NCBI RefSeq assembly: GCF_020740795.1
Contig: NC_067291.1
Span: forward strand, 13,706,780-13,770,779
Reading direction: 5' to 3'
DNA length: 64,000 nt
Origin: Apus apus
Taxonomy: Eukaryota; Chordata; Aves; Apodiformes; Apodidae
Below the pieces are notes generated by a model. That model searched no databases and was not told where the DNA came from. It worked only from the letters and a program-made list of their open reading frames with translations. The position numbers and the translations under genes are program-made. Positions 12,301 to 26,600 of the stretch are shown here, piece after piece. The first letter of the stretch is position 1. Each line of letters begins with the position of its first letter.

Positions 12301-15300
12301 ACACTGCACATGCTTAGTCTGTGAAGTTACCAAAGAGGACATAAACCCAGGGCAAATTCTGATGACAGCAGGAGAAAGTCCTTTGGGAGAAGGTTAAGAT
12401 TAATCTACAAAATGGCATGGGGTGCACAGAGCTGTGTTTCTGGGTGATAAAAATAAACTCTGGGGACTACGTGGAGCTTGGTCTGGATGAGCAAGGATGC
12501 TCTCTCTGCCAGTCTGCCATGACCTTCTTTCAGGCCATGTATAAAGAGGGTAGGAATTGAACATACGTGCTTGGTCTTAATGGTAGCAGGGATGGCATTG
12601 CAACCTTCTGGTAAAAAAGAGACCTGTGTTTAATCTAAAGCAGTTTGTTAAGCCAGTGAACAATTTGCATAACTCTGTGATTTGAGAAGAGGCAACTCTG
12701 GTCATCTTGTCCTGGCTGCCAGTGCCCTGGAGCTGACGACCACAGGCATTTGGCAGGGAGCAGTGGCTCAGGACCTGGACCTCTGGAAGAACTGCAAGTC
12801 CTGCAGTTCTCTGTGCACAGAGTGCCCTTGTTCAGCGAGGCTCAGAGAGGGCCCTGCACTTTGCTGCACACTCCCCAGGTTGGTTGGACAGCTGGTTGCT
12901 CCCTGTCACCCTCCCCAAGCCAACTGGCCCCTGTGCCTGCTACTTTTCTATTTTTCCCAGTAGGACTCAACAAATATCTACTGTTGAATCCTTTATCTGA
13001 ACTAAATGGGAGTTAAACTGTTATCTGGGGTTAAAATGCTATCTGTGTTGTGTGACTGCAGCCTTACACTTGGCCAGTGCTGAGCATCGAGCTACAGCCA
13101 CATACCATATGTCATGAAGACAATGCTGGTCCTCCCAAGCTAGCAAAGCTGAAAGTTTTGGTGGATGGCTGGAGATGTGAGGACTTCTGCTTTCTAATTC
13201 CCTCCCCTCCCATGTTGCCAAGCCATGGTGCATGCACCAGGATCTTGAGAGACAAGGGCAGGGTTGCTGATGGGATTGGGAAATGCTGCGGCTCCTGGTC
13301 ACTCTCAGCATCTTCCCCAGCTTGGCCATAAACGTGTACTCCTCTAGCCATGAGTATCTGTGCTGGAAAAGAATAACACTGGGAACTTTACTGATGCCAA
13401 ATGGCAAGTCATCCATAAATGATACTAAGGATTGGTATGAGTCAGACTGCAAGTTGTGTTGAGTGCAAGGTTCTTGGTGAGAGATATAAACTGCAGTGCT
13501 GTCCCTCCGTGGGTTACCTGCACTCTGCAGGAGGAAGGATGCTCTGTGTAATACAGTGTTGAGCTGTAACAGTTTCCTTCAGCTCCTTGCGTTGCTTCTG
13601 AGGTTACATTGTGACCTCTAGCAAGTCTCATCCTCTGAGTAACTAGATTTCCTATTACAGGTGAAGTGGCAGAGCTTCCCTAGCCCAGACGTGTGCTGAT
13701 AATGCCTTTGATATGGAGCACTCAGATAGTCTGATGGTTGTAGACTCAGGAGTAATGAAATTTGAGGAATGAATGAAGCATTGTCTACCTACTGCCTAGT
13801 AAGGCCAAAAGGGGAATAATAATTTATCACTTGAGCAGCAATACAACATATTACCTTTCCCTTCTCCTTATTCCAGACAGAGGGGACATGCTTTGCACAG
13901 TGTCTTCTGCATCAGAGTGGGGTGACTTGGACAGGCCCCAGGACTCTGTTAGCTGCAGAGGTGAAGAAGGGATGGTTATGACATTAAGTCACAGGAAAAT
14001 AATCAACCTAAATGTTCTAGATAATGCTGTTTTGAGTAGAGGACGGTGGAACTTATAGAAACTCCTTTGGAATTAGATGATCTCTCAACACACTTACCAG
14101 AGAGCTTGTGGGACCTGTTTCAGGTTGGGAAATATAGCCATATATAATGAGCCGAGAGAGCTGATCCAGATCCAGAGCATTACAACCCCAAACACTCCCT
14201 CTAAGGATGTTGAAAGGCAAGGAGCTAGTGGGGCTGCATCCACTACTGTGATTACCTGCAAATGAAGGCAGCAGCTCTGACTCATGTGCTTATGGAGGAG
14301 AATTCTAAAGAGATCTGTATTCCCAATTACTGCCTGGGCTGGAGGGCAGGAGCTGGCAGATAATGGGCAAATCAGATTCAGAGGTGGCAGGAAGCTGTTT
14401 CTCTCCCTCCGCATAGCTGCATGAACGTGGGGTCTGAATTTTCTTATCTCTTACACAGCAACAGCTTAACAAAACATGGGCATGCCTCCACTGCCAATAT
14501 CCATACACATGTGCTGTCCTGGCATGCTTTTTGGCACCAAGATGAGCCATAACTCGGGTACTGATCCATGCCACACTGCAGACAGGGCTCCAGGCAATGG
14601 CTGCTCCTGATTCAGGGGACACGCTCTGAGCCCCCATCCTAAAAAATGTGCTGAAGCTGCCCAGCTTTTTGGAAAAAAAACCCAACCAGACCAAAAACAT
14701 TTTATGAATCAAAGCAAATGAAATTTGGTTTCACATAATGCCCTCCAGTTTCTCTCCTGCTCGTTGACAGAGAGGAAATGCTTGACACATGCCAGCTGGT
14801 GACACTGCTTCGTTATAAATTGCTCACCTCCTGTTTTTAAGTCAGGACTGCAAAATATACAGACAGCTCTCAGATCAGCCAGTTTGTCACCTCTGGGGCA
14901 TCTGTTAGTGCTTGGGCTTCGAGTTTGATAAGAGTTTGGCCTATAGATTTAACTCCTTTTCCTGGAGACAGGATTGGAAATCTTGCCCAAACAACACTTC
15001 CATCATCCTTCTTGGGTACCAGATCAGCTGTGGGGATAGGGTCAGACTGGGACCCATTTCTAACACCACCTTTGAAGGGACCAGGTGACTTGGTCTTGTC
15101 TCCCCTGCCTCCTCCCCGTTCTCCCTGCAGTGCCTGTGACCTCCCAAGGTCTGTGCCCTCCAAAAGTGTCATGTTCAACACAGGAGTGTGTGTGTATGGG
15201 GTGGGGAGGAGGAGGGCTGGGAGTGAGAACTCACTGGTACTTTTCCATCCTCCTCCTCTCAGGCTGCTGGCTGCCTTGGTGGGGGCTGTTTGTGGGGCTG

Positions 15301-17640
15301 CAGCCAAAAAGCGTCCCATGACGTGGCAAACCCTCCTTTGCCAGGAACCACCTTTGCAGCAGCGTTTTCTCCAGCCTCATAGTAATTTTATTTTCATTTC
15401 TCTCTCCCTGCTAGACAGGGGAGGGAAGGCGGCCAGAGAGCCTAGAGACTGCATGGGGAGGGGCAGAAATTTAGCAGCCCCTGTGCAAACCCAACACTTC
15501 TGAGGGGCTGGCTGCTGTTTGCACCCTTTTGTGGATTCCAACCCCTCCACCAGAGTTTAACTCCTCCAATGCCAGGCAACCACAGCGCCAGGGAACTGTG
15601 GTCTTCTCCCTCTCAAAAGACATCTGCTTTCTTGATGCTGGTGATACAAGATTCTGCACAGGAGAATGTTGGGAAGTTCCCCCAAAGCAGGATAAGATAA
15701 ATTCTGAGCCTTTTCTGAGAGATCTAAATGGTTTAGGTCTGTGTTTGGGCAGCATCTGCAAGCAACGTGTGTCTTTGGTCAACAGTGTTTTATTTCATAA
15801 TGGTACATTTCAGTGCTGAAAAAATATCAGAGGTAAATTATAAATTACCTGTCAAAATAAAATCAAAAAGAGATCCTGAGAAACATCTTCAGCCATGAAA
15901 CTGGAAGATTTTTAGCTAAGTCCTAAGGCCACTGGTGACATTATAGGTGGGTGTATGGATGTTTTTGAAGACCAGTATAAAATCCTGCAAGACAAAGTTG
16001 ACAGCATCATGTAGTAGACATTTTACAAGGCAATAAGCACTTTGAGGAGGGAAGAGGGAGGCTGTTATCTAGCTCTTCAGCTAACTTCAAGGCACCTGTG
16101 AATTGCTGTTGAGTCATGAGGCTTCGTGTAGCCCAGCTACAGCGTGAGATGCAGAGCATGGTGTATGGATGGCCTCCACTTCAAGGCTTTACCACTTCAA
16201 GGATCCCTCATGGGCTTGCATGGCTAAGATAGTTTCTTGTCCTTGTGTGAGGACAGAGACTGCCTGAGACAAAGAGCTGGACTCTATCCAGCTTTACTCT
16301 GATCCTCCGTATCATCTTGAGCACATCCCTTATGCCAAATTTTATGATGGCTTTTAGCACAGATGCCATCCCAACCTCTGCATTTACATGACGAGGCAGG
16401 AGAGAGAGCCAGGACCAGCCTGCCACAGGTGAGCCACGTTTCCTAGAGAAGAGCAAACAAACCAAACCACCAATGTCTCATTTCACCAGAGCACGCTGAC
16501 ACCAGCTTACACACACTCCGCCAGTGGCAATAAACAACAGGGACTTTTTTTCCTTGCAGGAAAAGTACAGACAAAACCAGTCCTGGATGAAAAATCCCGC
16601 CGTGAACAACATGGTATTTTGTATTCTGACTGGCAGCTGTGATTTGGTGGAGTTTTTAAAAAACATGATGTTCCCTCGAGTGAACAACAGAAAGCTGTCT
16701 GAGAAAAGCAGAGCTCAGCCCAGCTTCGTGTCCCCCTCAGGCCAGTGTCCCCATGAACTCATCCCCTCCACTTGCCATATTCTGGATCTCTCTAAGTCAC
16801 TTCTTCTCTGCCTCTGTTTTCCCCCTCTTTGCTGCTCCAGACACTGCGTGGTCTATGGCTCCAGCTGGGGAACAAGTAAGGACCTGTGTGTGCTCTGACC
16901 AGAGCCAGTTGCTGTGTGTAAAGAGATTGAACATAAAAATTAGAAATGAAAAGGGGTTGGGGTGAGGCAGCCAAAGCAAATACACACAGCAAACGTGGCT
17001 GAAGAAAGGCTTGTAAGATCCCTGAATTGGATAGCTCCTGGAGTGTTGTGATGGACCTCAGGGAGAGAAACCTGGTCTGGTTTTGCTCTGGGGGGCTGTT
17101 CTGCCAAGCTCACCAGGACAAGGTCAGGTTACAGCATGGTGGGTAGCAGGGCTCTTTGCTCCAGAGATGTTTTGGAATGCAAAGCTGGGCTGGGGTGGGA
17201 TTTATCAGAGGAGCTGTCCTCAGGGAGTGTTTTAGCTCTGGGTGATGCTGTAGGAGCAAAGAACTTTGTTCCTTTCCCACAGTTCAGCTTATTGCAGGAC
17301 ATACCCCCAACCTGCCGTTGCTCCCCATCTCCTAGCCAAGAGCTTGCACATCCCCAGCTTCTCCTCAGCTTCTTTATTTCAACTGGCCTGGAGAAAAGAT
17401 GGAGATGGAAAGGAGTTGATGAGGGCATCTGTTCACCACCCTGCCACCCCCACCACAAACCCTGGCATGGGAATGGATCCCCAGCACGTTTTCCTACATG
17501 TTTGTAAGGAACTTTTGAGTCATCTCAGCCAGTCCTTGAGTTATTTGTGTGCCTCTTCCTTCATTTACTTGGCATCTACATTCAGCGACTGGCCACCAGA
17601 GTGCAGCCTCCTGATTGTATGAGGCATGTTTTCAAAAGCA

Positions 17641-17684
17641 AGACAACAACAAAAATAATAACAACAACAATAAAAATAAAAATG
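17641..17684. repeat. A-rich CAA/TAA simple repeat
   Basis: Mixed AACAAC, AATAAT and AAAAT units; low complexity only. Confidence 0.8.
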
Positions 17685-20600
17685 ATGTGCTTCTCCTTAG
17701 ACATTTCCTTCACAGGTAAATCTTTGTGCTCTTTGTGCTACCACGTCTACCATCATTGAACTTGCCAATATTTTTGCAAGCTCCCAGTGGCTGGAGGAGT
17801 GTTTGTGTCACTGCACTCTATATCATAGCAAACAGGCCTTGTTGCCTTTTTGGGGGGAAAGCAAGCAAAGCAAGCACTTGAGAGAAGAAAACAGCTTTGC
17901 TCTAGAGCAGTGGTCCCTTTCACACCATCTATGTCCAAAAACCATTACAATTTTGCACAATTTTTGGTTACAGGAGTTGGGGAATCCCAGTTTTGACTCC
18001 AGTGACAGCATGCTTAAAAGCCTGTGGGCTTTTGGCATTGCTTGGCTTGGTGATTCTGCAGAAGGATTAAGGCCACCCTACATGCTCCAAAGCTTTCCCT
18101 GAACTTCTGCCAGCAAGTTGAGCTTCCCTTTGAGCTGCTTGATCAGTGAGAAATTTCTATCCCACTTCCACCCAGACTGTACCTGCGCTGATGAGCAGAA
18201 GCTGTAAGAATCCATCTTTATCAATCCAGCCCTTCCCTTGAAGTTAAGAGTGTCTTCAGTGACTTGAAATGCAGTGAAGAGATTTCAAATTTCCTCTGAA
18301 ATTCAGCTTCTTGGAGATTATCAAGACACTAGACATGTGTTCCTACATGTCTATTAAGCGACTGGACATGACATGAGAAATGGTTGTGATATCCAAATGA
18401 GCCACACTCCAGTAACTAAGTGGAGTCACACTGGTTTCTCCCAGCTGCAGATCTGACTGCTAGGACACAATTTAGTATATTATAGAAAGCAAGAAATTTA
18501 GCTTCCAATAGGAAAAAAACCCACAAAAACAGACAAAAATAAACAACCTAAAGAAATTGTTTGCCCAAATCTGAGGTTGTTCTGCATCCATGAGTTCAGG
18601 AAAATGGAGGTGGTGCTGGCTTGGGCCTATTTAAGGAAGAAGGTGATGTCTCTTTCAAGCTGTAATGAGAAACATGCACCCTCCTGTGTAAATATCCATC
18701 AAGTGAAATAATGTGGACTCCAGCATCTCTTGGGAAGAAATGAAATTGTTAGAATAAAAGATCAGCATGGGATTCAAGCCTCTCCTTGAAAGGAAACACG
18801 CTGTCTTCCCTGAGGAATTTCTTTAGCAGATGGAAATCCTTATCCTTAAATATAAAGATCATCTCTCCAAAAGAGGGTAAATAATTTTTTTTGTTTCTTT
18901 TTATCTTCCAGCCTTATTACTCTTAGTAAAACCTGAAGGTGCTATTTCTTTGCTTGTGCCTCTCTCTTACTGTACTCCTGGCTCAGCTTGTCCCATTATC
19001 TGTACAGACAGAGGCAATATATCTAATCAGAAAAAGACAGTGATGAGATTAAGCAGAAAGGATGTTATTTTTGTTCAAGATTTGATAGGCATAACAATAA
19101 AATCTGGGATGTCAGTGGGAATGATCCCTACTGAGCTTTCTGCAAGCTCTGAGAGGAAGCTGCCCCTTCCTCCCAGCCCTGGCTGCTGTTGGGAGGGCTC
19201 TCAGTTATTGCTGGCAGCACCTTGTGGCTTTGGAAATCTACAGCAATCAGCTCCTTGCATTTCAGTTTTGAGAAAAAGAAAAGACTATTTCACTGCTGGC
19301 ATATTCACCCCCTTAACTTGTGTGTGGCTTGTTGCATCTTCAGAGATGTGAATGGTGACACGTCCAGCTAACAGCAGGCAAGGAGCCTTTAGCACCTGAC
19401 CCTCAAACCTGCCCATGAATGGACATTTTCCCATCTCATCACTGAAGGAAGCAATAATCTCTTTGATCCACTGTAAGGAAACACACATTTGTGTTAATTT
19501 TCCAGTTTTGCACTTGTCGATAGTGAACCAGCTGCAAATGTGTTTCAGGAGCAGAAACCAAGGGCCATCTATGTTGGTTTAGTGTTTTCTCAGGAGTGAG
19601 GTCATGGGAAGAAGGTGCCACTTCCCTGGCTTATGTGGATATACGGAATTCAGCCAGAGCTTACACAGGCCGCAGCTCTGCTGCCTGGCTGCTGCTATGG
19701 TCTCTATTGCAACAATTAGCATCAAAAGAGGAAAGGAGAAAAAAAGAAAAGCCCAGGGGAACATAGCCTGAGTGCAAGAAGTGAAAATGTTAACCCAGGC
19801 CAAGAAGGATTTTTCTCCTGCTGAAATTGTGCTCACCCTGGAGCTGGGAGCTGGCGGAGGGGCTGGAGCTGTGTCCGCATCAGCGAGTCTCCCTCAATGG
19901 CCCTTTTCAGCTGTAGTTTGTGAAGAAAAGTGGGAAGGAGCCAAAACCAGGGTGGAGGGACATATAAATACTGTGTGTAAGCAATGATGTTTTTTATTTG
20001 GAAGCAGACTCACATAGTTGAGACTCACCTTGGATAACTCACAGCAGGGGTGGGAGAGCTCCTCCCATCTCCACTCACTACTGAAAAGTGAGTTTTAGGA
20101 GGTTTTAGATATTTGCTGGGCTTTGGGAGCTGCCTGTGCAGTGCAGAGGGACAACTCAGAAATGCTGCCAGCAGCTCCCAGATGCTGGGGTGGGTTTTGC
20201 CATCTCTAAGATGTCACAAACATACTGAAAGCTTTCCCATGGGTGAAGCTTCCAGGGAGTATTACTAGCATAAATAATGTGGGACTTCCATGCAGGGTAG
20301 CAAGAGCATCCAGCCAGTGAGCAGATGTGGTGTCACAGAAATAATGTCATGCTGAGTGTGGCTTTGCTGTGAGTGTGAGTGTGGATTTCCCCCTACTGGG
20401 GACCTGCTCTGGTCTTGCAAGAGGGACAACTTAATCTGATGTTGTATGCAGAGAATATGACTTGGGCAGGGTCATTAAAATGGATGGACCTTCAACCCCC
20501 ACTGCACCTCCAGTTATTCTCTAGCCATTTATTCCCAGAATGCTTAATTAGAAAAGATTCTGGTTTAGGTATTTATGGAGGACTTCTATGCCCAAGTTAA

Positions 20601-22816
20601 GTGCTCCACAGAAAGTTACAGTAACAGGGCAAACACAGTAAGTGTCCTGTGCTCAGATTGGTAATGGAGATGTGTAGAGGAGATGTGTGCGTGGAGCAGA
20701 GCCGGTTGCCATGTGTTCCTGAAGCCTCCCAGCTCCCAAATCCTGCAGAGCTTTTCAATGTCTGGTGCGGGGCTGCTCTGCACCAACTGTGCGCTGTCCC
20801 ACAGAGCAGAGCAGGATGGGAAGGGAATGGGAATGGGAAAAGCCAGCAGAGCTGGCATGTTCACAAGAATGAGATTTTTTAAAACTTTCTCCATGTGGAA
20901 AGATCCATTCTTAATTCATTTGGGATGACAACTGTAATTTAAAAAACAACAACCTTGGAAGGTCAAGAATAGAAGAGACATTTTTCACGTGAAGTCAACA
21001 TTTTGGGCTTGTCTTCCTGTGACAAATATATGAAGCTGGTGAAGGCAAATGAAAGATTTTTTTCTTTCTCAGTTTCCTCATTTGGACCAAGGACCATGTC
21101 TCAGTATGGACATCTGCAGTGGAGCAGGGTGTGTGGCTGTCCCTTGGCTCGGTGGGGACTAGTTCCTTCAGCAAAGAGAAAGGGAGAAAAGAAAGGGAAA
21201 AATGAGAGAGTGGGCTCATATTATGCACTAGCAGATGGAGGAAAGGGAATAAACAGAAGCTGTTTTCTTTCATTTGCTAGGAGAGACTAGCTGGGCAGGC
21301 AGGAAGGATGGGACGGGAGGGACAAGCAGGAAGGCTGGCAGATGGTCAGTCTCAGGGAGGGGAGCTGGTGGCTTGTGCAAAGGCTGGAGGGGCTGTGGCA
21401 GGCACAGGACAGAGTTTCCGGTTAGCTCAGGAAGTCTGTCCATCCTCTTCCCATCTTCCCACCTTTAAGTGACACATCCTGTTCATGGTGCCAGCAGCTG
21501 AGGGATTTCACTCATCCTCCTGAAGCTGCTCCTTACCTCCCTGGGGCAAAGGGCTCCTTACCTCCCCTGAAATGGGAAGGCAGAGGCACTGGTATTTCCG
21601 TACAGAAGAGAGAGAAAGAACAAAGATAAAAGCTACAGAAACAGCTGTACTGGTGTGGAGTCTTAGTAGTAAAAACATTCTGATTGAGTAGTCCCCATGT
21701 TTCCCTCAGGCCTTTCAGGAGAGGGACAATTGCATACTGGGATCTGGAGTTCCTTTGAGCTGCAAATATCCATACTGTAGGGAGAGGAACCTGTGGAGTT
21801 TAATCTGAAGAGCTGTCTCTCTGAGATGCTTTAGTTAGAAGATAGGATAGCATTTATTTCACCCCATCTGAATGGTTGCAACTTTTTTCCCCATTGAAAA
21901 CAGAAGGAAAACCCTGGGTTTTCCTTGCTGTCTCCTCCTCCCTTGCCTTTGCCTTGGGAAGATGCTGTGCTAACCTACATAACCATCTGAGAACCTCCCA
22001 GTGCAGGAGCGTTCCTGGTTCAGATTCCTGCTACGTGTCCTGTGCTCCTGGCTGGGGGATTGCTGGATCATGGTGCAATAACATGGTAGATCCCATGGCT
22101 GGATGACAGCAGGAGCAGTCCAGAGCCAGCAGGAGCCTCTCACCAACCCCCAGGCATGGCTGGAGCACACAATGGCCACGGAGAGCATCATGCCCAGCTG
22201 GGTGATGCAGGCAAGTCCAGGGCTATTCCCCACTTAAGTATTCCATGTTGGGCTGCTCAGATCACCTCAGTGTGAAAATTATTCAGGGGGTTTTATAGCA
22301 TTTTTCAAATAAGCATGCAGCACAGACTATTTTCACTGCTTTCCCAGTCTCCTGTAAAATTTGTCAACAGAGTGCTTAGGAAGAAATTAACCCTGTGTGC
22401 CTGGGGTGAAAAGCTCTGCAACAAGAGAAGGTCTTCAGCCTCCACCACCAGCAGAGCTGTGGGACATACAAAGTCCCCCTGTTCCTTTGTTAAGGCAGGA
22501 GCCAAGAGAAGGACTGGCTTTGAGAAATACTCTAGGGCAGGCATTAACAGCCTTCCTGAGCCCAGGGCTGGGTGGCTGTGTTAACTGTATGAACACCAGT
22601 GAGGCTAAAAGGGCTGGATGCCTGCGTGGGTGATGGGAATCAGACAGCCCTTCCTATGGGGAACGCCTCTGGGATGGAGGTGAAACTGTCCCAGGAAGAA
22701 ACTTCAGCCCTGCCACCTCCTTCTGGCCTTGAAAGAGAGCATTTCATCTCGGCGTGTGTCCCGCCGAGCAGGCGGCTGGGCGGTGGGTTTATGGGGGGTG
22801 AGCTCATTAACACCCT

Positions 22817-22834
22817 GGGAGCGTGAACGCTCCC
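22817..22834. repeat. perfect 8-bp inverted repeat
   Basis: GGGAGCGT, a two-base spacer (GA), then ACGCTCCC. It sits in a small GC-rich pocket. It could be a dimeric protein-binding site or chance. Confidence 0.5.
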
Positions 22835-23527
22835 AATGCTCCGCTTCTGCGGGAGCTGCTCAGAGGGGCTGAGGTGTGAGTGAGCCAGCTGAGACCTGGA
22901 AGGGCTCAAACACCCCCTGGCACATCAGGGCAGCTCTTGTTCAAAGGAGACTTTTAAAAACATTTTACACAATGTTGAAAACCACCCATTAATTAGCAAT
23001 TCCTATTTCTTTTTGTCCCTTAGGTGACAGAGACGCAGTCTCTCAATTTCTCCCCATTTCCTTTCCCAAGAACCCTTTATTTTTTGATGTGCTTTCATTG
23101 TTGCCAAAAACAGCAACAGTGTTTCTCTATGGGGGCTAAATGTGGAAACAAAAGCTTGTGTAGTGGCTGCCATCCTTGGAGTGTGGGGAGATGCTCCAGG
23201 AGCCTGCCTGGTGTGCTGGAACCTGTGTTAATCTTGCCAGCTGCCTTTGCAGTCAGCCAAAATTATGGTCTTTCACTCCACCACACAGCTCCCAGGATCT
23301 GCAGGACTAAGGCAGTGATGGCAATGGCAGAGTCTGGTCCCACAGCTGTCTGCTACTGGGGTAAGATCCCTACTGCATATCCTTTTTCACACCAGCCAGG
23401 AGAATCACCCCAGAGACATAGACCCTCAGGCTCTCCTTTAGCTGGAAAGCTTTGTGCTTCATTTTTTATAAGAACCAAATGACATTTCTAAAGAGGTGAG
23501 TCCTCAGCGAGGGCCTCAGAAGACCTC

Positions 23528-23640
23528 AGAATCACAGGATCATTCTGTTTGGAAAAGGCCTTTAAGACCATCAAATCAAACCATAATCTAACTCTACCAA
23601 CCATTAACGAAACTCTACCAAGTCCAGCACTCTCTAGCAG
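23528..23640 (-). mobile_element. diverged CR1 LINE 3' fragment
   Basis: Begins GAATCACAGGATCATTCTG and continues TTGGAAAAGGCCTTTAAGA, a pattern of older CR1 subfamilies, then decays by about 23640. Inverted, truncated and more diverged than the copies at 34, 35 and 60 kb. Confidence 0.75.
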
Positions 23641-26600
23641 AAACAAGGAAGACCAAAAGGAAAATAGCTCTCAAAAGCTCTTCTGTTGCATGTATGCTTT
23701 TCTTTGATTCTCTGAGTCAGCATTTGCTTTCCCCAGCCCAGCGAGGAGAGTGGAAGAACAGGAGTTCCCAAGTATTTAGTAACTAATGTGACTAAATAAT
23801 AAAAACAGTGATTCATGCACTTATTTCTTAGCTCAAGCCCTCTGTTTGAATTGCTGCTATTTGCAGGTAGTGGAACATTTTCTCTGGGTGAAAATATTTG
23901 CAAACCCACATATTCCTTAAGCCTTGCTGATCATCTGCTCACATGTCCTTGCCATACAGGTGCTATTTTTTGGCATTGCTCTTTTAAACTACTTTCCTGT
24001 TCTCCATTCAGAAAGGAAAAAACACACCCAACATCCTCAAGAACAAAACCAAACCCAAACCAAAATCACAACTTGGTGCAATTCAGCCCTTGAATGGCAC
24101 AGTGTAAAGAGCAAACTGAAAATAGGCATCAGATACTTCTAATCCTAAAAACCACTGAAGAGAGGCACATTGGTAGGTGTTTTGGAATAGAAATGTTCTC
24201 AAAGAAGTTGGGGTCACTCCACCAGCAAAGTGAAGAAAAGCCCATGCCCTGACAATTAAGAGAAGACAGCTGCTCCTGTGGGAGTTCTGGGAAAGCAGTC
24301 TTCAAACTTTTTTGATAGTGAGATACTCCAATAATCACTCTGGTGTTTCCCTTGTGACTGACGTATTTTCCTTCTCCATAAGCACCTAACTCCCACCTCT
24401 GGAGTAACCCTGAGCACCTAATCCCCTTCTATGAGGTAACCCAGTCATTGTACTTTTTGGGTTACCCAGCTTTAAAAGAAACAGAAATATTTAACTGTGG
24501 CAACTTCAAATGTTGGGGTTTTTTTTCCCAATGATTTCCCTTCTGTCTCACCCTTTGGAGCACTGTCTCACACTTTATCCACATTTAGGTTCAGGACGTC
24601 AAGATGTCTGAGCCCAAGTGGTTTGGGAGTAAACAGGACCAATAGAAATACCTCTGGACAATGCCTCTATATTTAAAAAGTAGCTATATATACTATGTGT
24701 ACAGACTATTAATGGGCTGTTTGGCCACACAAATGAATTCAGACATGAAGCCTGAGAGCACATTCGGTTATTAGTCATCTTGACATCTCTGAGATGAATC
24801 CTGCTAGGAAGGGCTGCATGGGAGCTACAGCTTGTGTCAAAGAGGGCATAGACCTCAGCCAGATTAACCACAAACCCACTGGGATGGGTGCTTAGACACA
24901 GGGCTGTTAAGGAAGAGCAGATTTGTTCCGACTTCTTCCAACGTCACCAAATTATTCTTGTCATCAGTTGACATGGATGCTACAGTCTGGGTGGGGAAAA
25001 AAAAATCAGATTTATTGAATCCTTTTGTCTCCTCTGATTTTACAGTTGTGCTTTTGTTCCTGTCTCTCTCAGTGGTATTTCCTTGGCAGATCATGAGGGA
25101 TTTCTTTTTTTGAATGATCAAGCTTGTTTTGTGCCAAAAAGAAAAAGGAGAGACAACCATTCTCCAAAGCTCAGGAAATGTGACATCACCCAAAATGCAG
25201 ACCCAGCTTTTTGGCGGCCAGGTGGTAAAATGAAATATTCTCTGCCGCCTCAGCATCTCCACTGCAAGGAAATTAGAAGCAGAAACTTGGGATGACAGCC
25301 CTTGGCAGCTCTATTCAACTTTGGTTTGGGACGCTAAAAATGCCAGCTTGGTAAGGCTGCTGCAGGGAATAATGAAAAGGCCTGAATTCTGCAGGATTGT
25401 GGATTTCTGTTTCACCACTGAGCAGAAGCTGTGAGTGGTGACTCACATGTCGTTTGACACAGTCTGGCACTTCTGGGAGATCATCAGCCCAGGGAATCAT
25501 GGAGCTGCCATTATCCCAGGCAACCCACCGCTGCTTCTCGGCATGGGAATGGCAGCGCTGGCACTTGGAGGGGCAGGGGAAGCTGGCAGGAAAATGAGCA
25601 TTTTACTCTATGTCCAGACAGGCTGCAGAGCATGGGAGAGAGCACACACCTAACCCTGAGGGCCATGGTTCAGCTGATTTTTGGAAGAGTCTGTTTCCGT
25701 TTCAGCAGCAGGCAGAGGGGCTGGGGTTTTGACAGAGCTTAACACTCCAGGAAAGCAAAATGTGGCCAGAAGTCTTGCAGCTGGCTGCTAGAGATTTGGA
25801 AGGCCTTGTCTCCAAAAGGTGCTTCTCTCTGCATTGATAGGAAGCACAACTTCCGCCGCTGCAGGTTTTGCCAGATGATGTTTTATGGGCTGGGTGAAAA
25901 GCCACCAGTTCTGGTCTTAAAACCTTTGCCTCGGTGCATTTCTCATGTTTTCGTGCTTTGATCAGCTTGACAGAAGCTCTTTATCTCCAAACTGGATGTG
26001 ACAGTTTTATGCTGCTGTTTGGTTCCTGCCATGTGTCGATGTGTGACAGCAGAGAGTCCTGCAGTCTGAAATTTGTTCCAGACATGCACCAAAGGCTGCC
26101 CAAGGAACACCACATATCTGGTCCTCCACAGCAGGGACAGCATAGAAGGCCAAATGAGGTGGTCACACATGACCTCTGAATAGAGATATTGATATAAACC
26201 CTCCCAGCACAATGAAGATAACCTTCAGCTGGGAACACAAACCATCACAGAAATAAGAAATGAACCATAAATGCCTAAAGTGGGTTGAAGTCACCCAGCC
26301 TGTTCCCTGGGCTGCATAACACCTGGGAAAGGGCAGTCTTGGGAAGGAGGATGCAGTGTGTGGTCCTGCAGGCTGGAGTACCTGCTGCAGGAATAAGCCA
26401 CAGTGCAAACAGCTTTGTCTCAAGCTCCACAGCTGCTTTTTGGCACAGGGCTGGCTTGGGTATTGCCACACTGCACCCCGTTGGGCTGTTCTGCTGCATC
26501 CTGTGAATCCTGCCTGCATGTGGGATTAGTGGGAAAGTGGAAGGAGCAGCCCCTGGTCATTGATGGTGAGCTTCACTCCAGGGTTAGCCTACAACCACTA

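Larger units (their letters stand above)
3346..23527. other. non-coding stretch, no gene recognised
   Basis: Twenty kilobases of unremarkable sequence with only short, overlapping open frames on both strands. It holds a short GTT run (4107-4120), a C run near 10900 and the A-rich repeat at 17641. The only other item is the small inverted repeat at 22817. I see no family-level protein match and no tRNA or microRNA that I recognise. Confidence 0.6.

Noticed and set aside
14094..14414. Minus-strand frame with a TTCATTTGCAG|GT-like junction and hydrophobic residues
   Set aside because: Overlaps other open frames, no recognised family, and the junction lacks a partner exon.
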